Positions 8,386-16,812 are shown, numbered from the stretch's first letter. The stretch is DNA of 64,000 nucleotides from Subtercola lobariae (GCF_014640255.1 NZ_BMGP01000004.1:62001-126000); one strand, 5' to 3'. Notes: generated by a model from the letters alone, not told the origin. Translations and numbers: made by a program.

Positions 8386-9333
8386 ATGCCCCTCAACCCC
8401 GACCGCGTCGCACTCAACCCCCTGCAGTGGATCAGCATCAAAGACGCTGACGGGGTCGACCACTGGCGGTATGCCGAACCAGATTTTCGGGAGGCCTACC
8501 CCCAGGTGTTGACCGCGGTGCGGCAATCGGGTTTCGAAGCCGTGATGATGGAGGTGCTCGCCACGCAGACGCTGCGCGACTACGAGCAGCTCGTCGCCGA
8601 CGCGAGGCTGGTGGTGTCGCCTGGTTACGCCAGCATCGGCCTGCCCGAAGAGCACGACGTCAGCTTTGCGCCGGGCAGCGCCGAGGAGAGCCGGTGGTTC
8701 GACGGCGTGCGCCGCAAAGCCGAGGAGTCGAACTACTTCGGCCAGTCGACCATCTTTCTCGCGCCCGAAGTGTGGTGGTCGCCGAACATGGTGCGCACCG
8801 GCGAGCGAGTCGCGGTGGGCGCCGACTACCGCGAAGACCGGCTCGATCGGGTGATCGATCTGCTCGGGCGATCGGCCGAAATTCTCGCCGCAGAGGGGGT
8901 GCGTGCCGGTCTGCACAACCACGTGGGTACCTGGGTGGAGACCGAGGCCGAGATCGAGCGCGTTCTCGACGCGATCCCGGCCAGCCTGCTGGGCGCATCG
9001 TTCGACATCGGGCACCTCACCTGGGCGGGTGTCGACGCGGTGGCCATGATTACCCGGCACGCCGATCGGCTCGTCGACCTGCACTTCAAAGATCTCGACC
9101 TCGACGTGGCGGCCGCCAGCCGCGCCGAACCCACAAGCTACAACGAGGCGACCGACCGAGGCATCTTTCTCGAGCCCGGCAGCGGCGGCATCGATCTCGA
9201 TGCGGTGATCGACGCGTTGCCTGCAGGCTGGCCGGGATGGCTCATCGTGGAGGTCGACCGAACCGCCATCGACCCGGCCGACAGCGCGGCGATCTGCTGG
9301 AACTGGGTCAGCGCACGCTTCGCGACCGAGTGA
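8386..9333 (+). CDS. TIM-barrel sugar phosphate isomerase/epimerase family protein
   Basis: 315 residues; last gene of the 963-9333 locus, 48 bases after the oxidase. AP-endonuclease-2-like TIM barrel with candidate metal ligands in order: MMEVLATQ (Glu), GLHNHVGTWVET (His), SFDIGHLTWAG (Asp, His), LVDLHFKDLD (His) and WLIVEVD (Glu). Members of this superfamily include inosose dehydratases, xylose isomerases and, next to C-glycoside oxidases, subunits of C-glycoside deglycosidases. The small partner protein found with those deglycosidases was not seen here, so a 3-keto-sugar isomerase or lyase is equally possible. Confidence 0.8.
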   Translation: MPLNPDRVALNPLQWISIKDADGVDHWRYAEPDFREAYPQVLTAVRQSGFEAVMMEVLATQTLRDYEQLVADARLVVSPGYASIGLPEEHDVSFAPGSAEESRWFDGVRRKAEESNYFGQSTIFLAPEVWWSPNMVRTGERVAVGADYREDRLDRVIDLLGRSAEILAAEGVRAGLHNHVGTWVETEAEIERVLDAIPASLLGASFDIGHLTWAGVDAVAMITRHADRLVDLHFKDLDLDVAAASRAEPTSYNEATDRGIFLEPGSGGIDLDAVIDALPAGWPGWLIVEVDRTAIDPADSAAICWNWVSARFATE

Positions 9334-9412
9334 ATCACCGCTCCGTCTGTGGGTGCGTCGATCGCCTCGGCTGAGGGGGTGAATGTCAGCCCGGTGTTCT
9401 CCAGGCGTGACG

Positions 9413-10957
9413 TCAGCCCTGTGGCAGGTGCTCGATGCCACCCGGCGCGCCTAGCGTCACCTGGCGCGCCCGGCGGCGAGCGACCGAACCGCAGACGACA
9501 AGAACGATCGCCGGAATGACGGCAAGGCCGACGAGCGCCGCGGCCCAGGCGAAGGTGCTGCCGAAGGCCTCGGCCGTCATGGCCGCGGTGGCGGTGGCGC
9601 TGGGGGCGTTGGGGGCGCTGGCCGCCGCGGCGGGTGAGGGGGCCCCTGAAGCTGCAGATGCGGCACCCGCGAGCGCATTCTGCAGCGCAATCACCAGCAC
9701 GGCGACCCCGATCGAGCCGCCCACCTGCTGAACGATGCGCAACACCGTCGCCGCCCGGGAGATCTGCTCCGGCGCCAGACCGCCGTACCCCGCGACGCTC
9801 GCCGAAACGACCACCACGCCGAATCCCACGCCGAGCACGAACAGTGCGGTGCCGATGTACACGTCATTCGTCGTCGCGCCGAGCTGGCTGAGCGCCGCGA
9901 GGCCTGCGGTCGCCATGACCGCACCGACGAGCGCGCTCCCGGCCGAATGCCCACGGTCGGCCAGTGAGCTGAACACCATGACTCCGAGCGCGGCGCCCAC
10001 CCCTTCAGGCACGATCAACAGCCCCGCTGAAATGGGCGACTCTCCGCGCGCCAGCTGAAAGTAGAGCGTGATCAGCAGCATCGCGCCGATCAACCCCATG
10101 ATGATGAAAAAGAACAGCGCCGACGCCGACGCGAAGGCGACCGAACGGAACAACCGCAGATCAATGAGCGGCGCGTGCCTCGTGCGCAGGGCGTGCATCC
10201 CGAAGCAGACAAGCAGAATGCCGCCGCCGAGCACATACCCGAGCACCTCGCCGTCGGCGATGGTGCCCAGACTTCCGGCGCGAGTCAGGCCATAGAGTAG
10301 GGCGGCCAGCCCGGGTGCGAGCAACACAGCGCCCAGCAGGTCGAGTCGCGTGGGCCTGCCACGGTCGGCGATGCGCAGCCAACGCCAGGCCAGCACGATC
10401 GCGGCGAGACAGATGGGCACGTTGATGAAGAAGATGTACTGCCAGCCCCAACCCTCGACAATGAGGCCGCCGATGATGGGCCCGACGATCGGACCGAGCA
10501 GCGACGGCACAGCGACGATGGCCATCAGCCGCCCGAGTTGCTCGGGCCCGGCAGCGCGTGCGAGCACCGCCTGCGAGAGGGTCAGCAGAATTCCGCCGCC
10601 CACGCCTTGAAGGCAGCGCGCTGCTATCAGCATGCCGAGGCTGCCGGCGAAACCGCAGAAAACCGAGGCGCAGACGAAGATGATGAGCCCGGCGAGCCAC
10701 AGGCGCCTACTGCCGAACCGGTCGGCCGACCACCCCACCAAGGGAACGGTGACGGCTATCGCGAGCAGGTAGCTGCTGCTCACCCACTGCAGCTGCGCCA
10801 GTGAGACGCCGAAACTCGCCCGCAACGTGTCGAGTGCCACGGTGATCATGGTGGCGTCGATCTGCACGACGAAGGTTCCGACCACCACCGCGAGGGCGAG
10901 TTTCACCAGGCCAGCAGAGAGCTTCGGTTCGGTAGCGGATGCTCGTGCTGTGCTCAT
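9413..10957 (-). CDS. MFS drug exporter, DHA2 family (14 helices)
   Basis: 514 residues from ATG 10957, preceded by CGAGGAGACCC. A longer upstream frame would run across the operator region and is rejected. Sequence starts with a short cytosolic tail then LALAVVVGTFVVQIDATMI, the DHA2 motif region, and LVGWSADRFGSRRLWLAG (motif A). LQGVGGGILLTLSQAVL and GPIIGGLIVEGWGWQYIFFIN (motif C like) follow. Around 14 hydrophobic segments fit proton-driven multidrug exporters of the EmrB/QacA type. A low-complexity Ala/Ser/Pro loop lies near residue 435-465. It is divergent from a TetR gene and three operator palindromes overlap its promoter, so it is probably drug-inducible. Confidence 0.92.
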   Translation of the reverse strand: MSTARASATEPKLSAGLVKLALAVVVGTFVVQIDATMITVALDTLRASFGVSLAQLQWVSSSYLLAIAVTVPLVGWSADRFGSRRLWLAGLIIFVCASVFCGFAGSLGMLIAARCLQGVGGGILLTLSQAVLARAAGPEQLGRLMAIVAVPSLLGPIVGPIIGGLIVEGWGWQYIFFINVPICLAAIVLAWRWLRIADRGRPTRLDLLGAVLLAPGLAALLYGLTRAGSLGTIADGEVLGYVLGGGILLVCFGMHALRTRHAPLIDLRLFRSVAFASASALFFFIIMGLIGAMLLITLYFQLARGESPISAGLLIVPEGVGAALGVMVFSSLADRGHSAGSALVGAVMATAGLAALSQLGATTNDVYIGTALFVLGVGFGVVVVSASVAGYGGLAPEQISRAATVLRIVQQVGGSIGVAVLVIALQNALAGAASAASGAPSPAAAASAPNAPSATATAAMTAEAFGSTFAWAAALVGLAVIPAIVLVVCGSVARRRARQVTLGAPGGIEHLPQG

Positions 10958-10986
10958 CGGGTCTCCTCGGCCGGGTTGACGTCGTT

Positions 10987-11045
10987 GATACGGCGTATCG
11001 CGATACACTGTATCACGCACTCGTTCACCGAAGATACGGTGTATC
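10987..11045. promoter_or_regulatory. Three GATACNNNGTATC operators for the divergent TetR regulator
   Basis: Three perfect 13-bp palindromes with arms GATAC and GTATC and a 3-base centre lie between the MFS and TetR genes: GATACGGCGTATC at 10987-10999, GATACACTGTATC at 11002-11014 and GATACGGTGTATC at 11033-11045. Size, symmetry and location are what is expected of TetR-dimer operators. The last ends 8 bases before the TetR start codon, so the repressor should control both itself and the exporter. Confidence 0.85.
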
Positions 11046-11053
11046 GTCGATGG

Positions 11054-11641
11054 ATGCCCACCCCAGCCATTCGCGAACAGCGACGCCCCATGACCGAGCC
11101 GCAGATCGTGGCCGCGGGCATCCGCATCGCCGACGCCGAGGGGCTCGAGGCCGTGTCGATTCGCCGGGTCGTCGCCGAGTTCGCCGGGCGGCCCATGAGC
11201 CTGTACTCGTTCGTCGCGAGCAAGCAGCGCCTCATCGAGCTGATGGTCGATGAGGTGTTCGCCGAGATGGTGCTCGATGTTCTGCCGTCGGGCTGGCGTG
11301 CCGGGCTGCACGCTATTGCCGAGCGCACGCTCGAGGTGGGGTCACTGCATCCGTGGCTCATCGAGGCGACCGTTCGCGGGCGGCCGAGCGGGCCGAGCGC
11401 GCAGCAGCACGCCGCGCAGTCGCTCGCGGCCGTGGCCGAATTCGGCCTCACCGAGGCAGACGCGGCGCCTCTCCTGCGTGCGATCGACGCCTACACGATC
11501 GGTTTCGCGCTGACGTCGCAGTCGCCGGCCGCCTCGGCTGAGACAACGAACCTTACCGCGTTCGCACCAGGTCTCGATTGGTTGCTGAGCGGGTTCGCGA
11601 GCGCGCGAGAAAACAATTCCGCTCACGACCGACCAAACTGA
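11054..11641 (+). CDS. TetR family transcriptional repressor (TetR class C-terminal fold)
   Basis: 195 residues from ATG 11054; an upstream in-frame start would place the operators inside the gene. Helix-turn-helix region: MTEPQIVAAGIRIADAEG, VSIRRVVAEFAGRPMSLYSF with VASKQRLIELMVDEVF, the pattern of the TetR_C-type tetracycline repressor relatives. The rest is helical and binds an unknown ligand. It sits 8 bases downstream of the nearest palindromic operator and divergent from the DHA2 exporter, a classical drug-resistance module. It may have little or no 5' leader. Confidence 0.9.
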   Translation: MPTPAIREQRRPMTEPQIVAAGIRIADAEGLEAVSIRRVVAEFAGRPMSLYSFVASKQRLIELMVDEVFAEMVLDVLPSGWRAGLHAIAERTLEVGSLHPWLIEATVRGRPSGPSAQQHAAQSLAAVAEFGLTEADAAPLLRAIDAYTIGFALTSQSPAASAETTNLTAFAPGLDWLLSGFASARENNSAHDRPN

Positions 11642-11721
11642 GCAAATGTCGGCGGTGCGTTATAGGTTGATGTGAGTGCAGCACAACTAGTCTGAAGAAC
11701 ACGCAAAGGAGATGTAACGGC

Positions 11722-12336
11722 ATGTCGTTTCCGACAAGACTCACGACAAAGATGACGGGCACGACGCGCGCACAATTGGCCTACTGGCGAAAGCACGCCA
11801 TTCTCGTGCCCGAAATCGAATCTGCGCAACGGCCCTACCTTTACTCCTTTCGAGACATCGTCGATCTGCGAGTGTTCGCCTATCTTCGGGGCACCTACTC
11901 TCTGGCGATGATCAGAAAGATGTTGTCAACACTTCGCGAACTCGACATGGTCGAGCGGCCAGGGAGCTATGAACTCGTCACTATGGGCTCGAGCATCGCG
12001 GTTCGCGTGCAAGACGGCACTGTCGTCGATTTGGTGAAGCAACCGGGCAACACGACGGTCGGAACGCTGGCTGACGTCTTCGGCGAATTCGTGACCGTCG
12101 GCGGGAAGAAGATCGACGACCTCTTCCGCCCACGCGAGGGCGTGCAGGTCGACCCTCGGCGACTCGGCGGGTGGCCAACGATCGCCGGAACCCGAATTCC
12201 TTTCGACACGATCGCCGATCTCATCTCAGATGGCTCGATCGCTCCCGACAAGGTCGGGCGCTTTTACCCCGGGGTGACCGCAAAAGACGCGCGTGACGCC
12301 CTCGACTACCAAGCATCGATACGAAAAGCCTCGTGA
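11722..12336 (+). CDS. MerR-like HTH / DUF433 antitoxin
   Basis: 204 residues from ATG 11722 with a strong AAAGGAGATG site. The N-terminal part (TTKMTGTTRAQLAYWRKHAI, YLYSFRDIVDLRVFAYLR) resembles a MerR-type winged helix. The C-terminal part RLGGWPTIAGTRIPFDTIAD with GSIAPDKVGRFYPGVTAKD is a DUF433 domain, the usual antitoxin of DUF5615 PIN-like toxins. The stop overlaps the toxin start (GTGA at 12333), the expected coupled arrangement. Since the toxin frame is broken, this may be an orphan antitoxin. Confidence 0.85.
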   Translation: MSFPTRLTTKMTGTTRAQLAYWRKHAILVPEIESAQRPYLYSFRDIVDLRVFAYLRGTYSLAMIRKMLSTLRELDMVERPGSYELVTMGSSIAVRVQDGTVVDLVKQPGNTTVGTLADVFGEFVTVGGKKIDDLFRPREGVQVDPRRLGGWPTIAGTRIPFDTIADLISDGSIAPDKVGRFYPGVTAKDARDALDYQASIRKAS

Positions 12337-12745
12337 AATTCTTTCTCGATGAAAATTTCCCTCCCGAAATTGCCCAGCCACTCGGCTACATCTATGACGG
12401 GCACAAGTTTCGCAGCTCATTGACGAAGGTCTCACAAGCACTCTCGACATTGCTTTGTTCGACCAAATCGTTCAACGAGACTTCGACGCGATAATCACGC
12501 GCGATCGAATGCAGCTGAAAAACCGCGAAGAACGCGACGCTCTGCTTACGACCGGATTAACCTGGGTCGGCTTGAAAGACGCGAAACTTTCTGGCCTTGA
12601 GAAGCTCTCGATTACGACTGCCTCACTCATAGCGGGCCTCCGCTTCGTGGTGGCCGCAAAACATGCCACGCCGCACAGTTTTCTCATCTACAACGTGCCT
12701 CACGGAGAAACGCAGCGAGTGAAATCATTCCCCCTGGAACGGTGA
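12333..12745 (+). pseudogene. DUF5615 (PIN-like) toxin with a frameshift
   Basis: From GTG 12333 the frame encodes KFFLDENFPPEIAQPLGYIY then DGHKFRSS, a DUF5615 N-terminus with its catalytic-type Asp/Glu (LDEN). It then runs out of register and stops at 12492-12494, giving only 53 codons. The continuation is in another frame: LTSTLDIALFDQIVQRDFDA then IITRDRMQLKNREERDALL, ending SFPLER at 12745. The two parts join near 12405-12420 if one base is missing (or two extra). The rebuilt protein would be about 137 residues. Either a true inactivating frameshift or a sequencing error; the sequence cannot tell. Confidence 0.75.
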
Positions 12746-12803
12746 AGTCTTTTCTGCGCAGGGCAGCTGCCTGCGGCCGCCTCTACGTGCAAGAGTGGCC
12801 CTG

Positions 12804-14363
12804 CTAGTACTCGGCCGTGGGTGTCGGAAGGTACATGATCGGTTCGCCGGGCGAGAGGATGACCGCCGAGACGTCTCGGCTGTCATCTTCAGGGCGGTCT
12901 AGATCGCGGTCGAATACTCGGCGGATGGAGTTGCCGGCGAGGTCTTCGAGGCGGGCGTCAACGTGCAGACTCCAGCCGTCGCTGTGGCTCGGGCGCGACA
13001 TGTCGGGCCGGGCGACAGGAACGGCACCGGCCACGGTCGAAGCGCTGGCGCCGGCCACGGGCGAAGCGCTGGCGCCGGCCACGGGCGAAGCGCTGGTGCT
13101 GGCCACGGCGCCGGCCGAGTCGGCGGATTCGTCGGCAGTGGTAGAAGCGGCAGTGGTAGAAGCGGCGGATTCGTCGGCAGGGGTGGGGGCGGAGGCGAGC
13201 GCCACGGCTGCGGCATCGGGAGGGGCCGGCACGAACATCCACTCGGCCGCATTCGTGGCGAGCGATGAACGGCCGGGCACGGGATGCCCGTCAGCGCCCA
13301 GCACGCGAAGACACCATTCGACGAGAGCGCGGTCGAGGGCCCTGCCGAAGCGAACCGTGAGCGCGGGGTGATCGGCGGTGGGCCAGGTCACGGCCCACTC
13401 GGCGGGATCGACGCGCGAGCGTAGGGGGGCGGCGACACGGTAGCTGCGGAACGCGCCGGCCGCGAGCTCGGCCCCGGTCGCATCGCGCAGCTCGGGGTCG
13501 ACGACGAGGGTGAACCGGTCGCCTTCGACGAGCGGCGCGCCGGCCTGGAGGTTCGGCTGCAGGCCGCGCTTGATGCGCCCGGGCTCGAGAAGCAGGGTGA
13601 GCCTGTGGCGAGACCGATCCCAGAGTTCAGGCGGCAGATCGTACAGAGCGCCGGGCAGCTCTCTGCCGTGGGCGTCGAGCAGGCGGATGTGCCGCGCGGC
13701 TTCACCATCGGCCATTTCGGCCGAAAAGGTCACGGAGAACCGCAGGAGATTCGCCGGAACCTCCGCGCAGCTCGGATCGATGCGCAGGGCCACGGTCTCG
13801 CGTGCCGGAGTCGGCCGCGGGATGGTGAATCGGGTCAGTATGGTCCAGGGGGCGCCGCCTGCGGTGGGCGCGGCATGCTCGGGCACGGCAAACCCGGGCA
13901 CAGTGGGCTCAGGGGTGGCGGAGTCGACCGCCGGGCCAGCGTGGAACCGCCCACCTGGCACCTCCGCTCCCCCGCCGATGATGGCGTAGGTCGCGCCGGG
14001 AACGAGGGCGAACCGTGGCGTGAAGCGGGCCCCACCCGGGTGCCGCTGCCAGGTTCCGGCCGTGGTAACGGGGTTCGGCTCGGTCAACAGCGGCAGGGCA
14101 TCCACCGGCAGCAGCGCCAACTCGTCGGGCAGGTTCGCAACCGTAACGATCACCGCGCCGCCGACCAACTCCGCCTGGATGGCAGCCGAACCGCCCGTAG
14201 CCTCGCTCAGCGCGGCGACGACATCGGCCGAACCCCGCGCCGCGGTATCGCCCGCCACCGTATCGCGCGCAGCCTCGTCTTGCTCCGCTGACCGCGGCGC
14301 CACCGCTTCCCGCGCAGCCGAACCGCTCGCGCCCGAACCGCGCACGCCCGAGCCACTCGCCAC
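12804..14363 (-). CDS. Ig-like (SbsA-type) repeat protein of unknown function, no signal peptide
   Basis: 519 residues from GTG 14363, 8 bases after the stop of the beta-propeller gene, so co-translated. The N-terminal 50 residues are Ala/Ser/Gly/Arg-rich with no export signal. Two or three segments look like bacterial Ig-like domains: LLRFSVTFSAEMADGEAARH with IRLLDAHGRELPG, and HPALTVRFGRALDRALVEW ending in LEDLAGNSIRRVF, the usual last strand of SbsA-like folds. Between them lies an expanded Ala/Ser/Thr repeat (three 24-bp units at 13039-13110 plus GAASTTAASTTADES-like stretches). Function not recognised; reported as a partner of the 14372 gene. Confidence 0.7.
   Translation of the reverse strand: MASGSGVRGSGASGSAAREAVAPRSAEQDEAARDTVAGDTAARGSADVVAALSEATGGSAAIQAELVGGAVIVTVANLPDELALLPVDALPLLTEPNPVTTAGTWQRHPGGARFTPRFALVPGATYAIIGGGAEVPGGRFHAGPAVDSATPEPTVPGFAVPEHAAPTAGGAPWTILTRFTIPRPTPARETVALRIDPSCAEVPANLLRFSVTFSAEMADGEAARHIRLLDAHGRELPGALYDLPPELWDRSRHRLTLLLEPGRIKRGLQPNLQAGAPLVEGDRFTLVVDPELRDATGAELAAGAFRSYRVAAPLRSRVDPAEWAVTWPTADHPALTVRFGRALDRALVEWCLRVLGADGHPVPGRSSLATNAAEWMFVPAPPDAAAVALASAPTPADESAASTTAASTTADESADSAGAVASTSASPVAGASASPVAGASASTVAGAVPVARPDMSRPSHSDGWSLHVDARLEDLAGNSIRRVFDRDLDRPEDDSRDVSAVILSPGEPIMYLPTPTAEY
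13039..13110. repeat. 24-bp tandem repeat, three units, inside the Ig-like gene
   Basis: Units at 13039-13062, 13063-13086 and 13087-13110; the first two are identical and the third differs by a few bases. They encode an 8-residue Ala/Ser/Pro/Val/Gly repeat in frame. This is a coding minisatellite of the kind seen elsewhere in the window. Confidence 0.9.
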
Positions 14364-14371
14364 CTGAACGC

Positions 14372-15595
14372 TCAGAGCACCGCCGCCGCAAGCGTGCGCA
14401 GGTGCAGCGCCTCGCCGTCGTTCTGCACCACCACGATGGTGCTGCGGTCGAGGTTCGCCATCCAGGTCACCCCGGGGTGGTCGAGGCTCTCACGCGGCAC
14501 GCCCAGCGGGGCGCCCTCCTCTGACAGCGGCTGAGTCAGCCCGGCCTGCCCGGCGATCGACGCTGCCGGAATCTTCAGCAGCGGGTGCCGCGTGTTCGAC
14601 ACGAGCAAAAACTCTTCGCCGTCGCGGTCGTACGACACCAGACTGAACGGCTGGTTCATCGGCCCGAGCTCGGCGACCGTGCGGCCGCGAACGAGGCCGC
14701 CGCCGTTCAGCTCGGCGACCGAAAAGTGCACCACCGGCGTGCAGGTGTAGGTGGCGAGGATGCCCGCTCCCCCGTCGAACGACGTCAGCGCCCGAATCGG
14801 CGAGCGCGTCTCGTACTGGCCGTGATCGACGTGAAAGATTTCGACCGAGGTGGCCTGTGCAGAACCAGATGCGCCGAACGGATACTCCACCCGCCGCAGC
14901 CGCGACGTGAACTCTTCGTTGCTCATTCCCGCGATGTAGAGCGCGCCGTCGACCCAGGCCAGATCGGTGATGGTCGACCGCGCAGCCGGCACCTGCGCCA
15001 TGATCAGCTCGACCCCGTGGATCTCGCGCGTCGTCGACCCCTCGTCACTGCCGTCGAGCCAGACGTCTTTACGCTCGTCGTCGGCCGCGGGAGCATCGTC
15101 GAGGGTGAACGACGTCACGGGCAGCCCGGCGAGCTCGACAACACTCAGGTCGCCGTCGGCATCCACTCGCACCAACGCAGGCCCAGCCTCGGCACCGCGA
15201 CCGCGCGCGACAGACACATACACGTCACGCGAGGCCGGATGCACGGCCAACCCTCGAATGACAACACCGTCTCGCTCGACCCCGAGCAGCGCGGCGAGTT
15301 TCGCATCGAGGTTGTCGACCCGAACATCCGGAGCCCCGGCGGTCTCTGTCGCAGTAGCCGATGAATCCCCAGCAGCGCCCGCGCTGGCCGTCTCGCCCGC
15401 TTCGTGCGCCTCGGCCGTCTCGGCCGTCTCGCCCGTCCCGCCCGTCTCAGCCGGCAACTCGAACGCGAAGACCGTTGCCGCGCTCACGTCGGCGACGAAG
15501 AGCACCGCCCCACCCGCGCTGCCACCGCCCAAATCACCCGGCGCGAACAGCAGGGGGCCGGGAGACGAGAGAAGGGTGAGGGTGTCGATGGTCAT
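14372..15595 (-). CDS. Beta-propeller-like protein of unknown function, no signal peptide
   Basis: 407 residues from ATG 15595 behind AGGAGCTTTCTCT. Repeated blade-like segments are visible: GGAVLFVADVSAATVFAFEL, GLAVHPASRDVYVSVARG, TDLAWVDGALYIAGMSNEEF, PFSLVSYDRDGEEFLLVSN and WMANLDRSTIVVVQNDGEAL. I see no signal peptide or lipobox, which is unusual for such propellers. A low-complexity insert rich in Thr/Ala/Glu/Gly lies at about residues 50-85. It forms a two-gene operon with the Ig-like protein at 12804. A sensor, binding or surface-associated role are all possible; no function can be assigned. Confidence 0.75.
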   Translation of the reverse strand: MTIDTLTLLSSPGPLLFAPGDLGGGSAGGAVLFVADVSAATVFAFELPAETGGTGETAETAEAHEAGETASAGAAGDSSATATETAGAPDVRVDNLDAKLAALLGVERDGVVIRGLAVHPASRDVYVSVARGRGAEAGPALVRVDADGDLSVVELAGLPVTSFTLDDAPAADDERKDVWLDGSDEGSTTREIHGVELIMAQVPAARSTITDLAWVDGALYIAGMSNEEFTSRLRRVEYPFGASGSAQATSVEIFHVDHGQYETRSPIRALTSFDGGAGILATYTCTPVVHFSVAELNGGGLVRGRTVAELGPMNQPFSLVSYDRDGEEFLLVSNTRHPLLKIPAASIAGQAGLTQPLSEEGAPLGVPRESLDHPGVTWMANLDRSTIVVVQNDGEALHLRTLAAAVL

Positions 15596-15700
15596 AGAGA
15601 AAGCTCCTCAAAGGGGTGTTTTGCCCTTTATACACCCGCAACCTTGACGGCATTCGGGTAGGCGCTCGCACCCCGGTGAGCCCCCACTCAGGGTGCGCGA

Positions 15701-16780
15701 TCAGCGGATGCGCTCGCCCCCCACCCACACGCCCGCGATCTGCCGGGTCGCCGAAATGTCGACGGTCGGGTCGGCGTCGATCAGCAGCAGATCGGCGCGC
15801 TTGCCCGGCTCGATGACGCCGCGATCGGCCAGACCGAACGTTTCGGCGGGCAGCAGAGTGGCGCTCTGCAGCACCTCGATCGGTGTGAATCCGGCGCCCA
15901 CCATGAGTTCGAATTCGTCGTGCAGAGACACTCCATGCTTCGGCGCGAAAGGAACCCCCGGTGCAGAGTTGGCGTCTGTACTTGCAAGCACCCGGATGCC
16001 CGCATCCTTGAATTTCGTCAGAGTATCGCGCGCGTAGTCGTAGCGAAGACCGGCGGCAGCCCGAACCGTAGCGATGCCCTGCATCATGACGAGCGTTGGC
16101 GCCGAAATCATTCCCTGCTCTTTCATGCGCGCAACCAACTCGTCGCTGAGCACACCGTCGAGGGGCGTGTGCGTGCTGATGTCGACGCCCGCTTCGATGG
16201 CCACCTCGAAGGCGCCCGTGGTGATGGAGTGCGCGACGACGAGCAGACCGTGCTCGTGTGCAACCTCGACGACCGCGTTGACGGAGGCCTGATCCATGCC
16301 AGCGGGCGGTGCCGCCTCAGTGACGATCTTGATGTAGTCGGCGCCGTCGGCGATGCGGTGCTCAACGAACGCCCGCGCCTCGTCGACGTTATGAACGATG
16401 CCGTCGGGCGGAAAGCCGGGCATTTTCGAGTGGTTGCCGCCGGGGCCGACCGCGGGAGTCGTGGCGCTCAAGATCTGAGCCACACCCGTCTGCTGGCGCA
16501 TTTCGTTGACGAAGGAGAGCGGCCAAGCCGCCATGTCGAGGCCCGTGGTGACGCCCCACTGGGCGAGGTTCTCGAGGTCGGCTCGGGCGAGCACGTGCAT
16601 GTGCGAGTCGATGAGGCCAGGCAGTAAGACCTTGCCGGTTGCGTCGATGACGGTTTCGGGAGAGCCGCCCGCATCGCCCGCGTCGACGATGGTCGCCCCC
16701 TCGATGACTACGCGCCGAGGTTCACTGAGGCCGGCGCCGGTGAAGACCCGAACATTGTCGATTGCGGTTGTCGTTGCCAC
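15701..16780 (-). CDS. Metal-dependent amidohydrolase
   Basis: 359 residues from GTG 16780 (AAGGAGTTCTC upstream). Imidazolonepropionase-like amidohydrolase: LLPGLIDSHMHVLARADL gives the HxH metal pair, GADYIKIVTEA the bridging Lys region, LLVVAHSITTGA and ISTHTPLDGVL the two further His positions, and LASTDANSAPG the catalytic Asp. C-terminal VIEPGKRADLLLIDADPT completes the beta-sandwich. Cytosolic hydrolase of a cyclic amide or similar substrate, not identifiable further. Divergent from a MarR gene with a palindrome in the shared gap, so likely under its control. Confidence 0.88.
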   Translation of the reverse strand: MATTTAIDNVRVFTGAGLSEPRRVVIEGATIVDAGDAGGSPETVIDATGKVLLPGLIDSHMHVLARADLENLAQWGVTTGLDMAAWPLSFVNEMRQQTGVAQILSATTPAVGPGGNHSKMPGFPPDGIVHNVDEARAFVEHRIADGADYIKIVTEAAPPAGMDQASVNAVVEVAHEHGLLVVAHSITTGAFEVAIEAGVDISTHTPLDGVLSDELVARMKEQGMISAPTLVMMQGIATVRAAAGLRYDYARDTLTKFKDAGIRVLASTDANSAPGVPFAPKHGVSLHDEFELMVGAGFTPIEVLQSATLLPAETFGLADRGVIEPGKRADLLLIDADPTVDISATRQIAGVWVGGERIR

Positions 16781-16794
16781 GAGAACTCCTTAAG

Positions 16795-16812
16795 TACCTT
16801 TTCGTAAAGGTA
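16795..16812. promoter_or_regulatory. MarR-type operator palindrome TACCTTT-N4-AAAGGTA
   Basis: A perfect 7-bp inverted repeat with a 4-base centre (TACCTTTTCGTAAAGGTA) lies in the 63-base gap between the divergent amidohydrolase and MarR genes. Eighteen base pairs with this symmetry fits a MarR dimer and would cover both promoters. Confidence 0.8.

Noticed and set aside
10976-11053. Upstream start for the TetR gene
   Set aside because: It would place the three palindromic operators inside the coding region; the recognisable protein begins after ATG 11054.
12817-13371. Plus-strand frames opposite the Ig-like gene
   Set aside because: Low-complexity translation of the repeat tract with no start signal; the minus-strand frame covers the whole region and is coupled to its neighbour.
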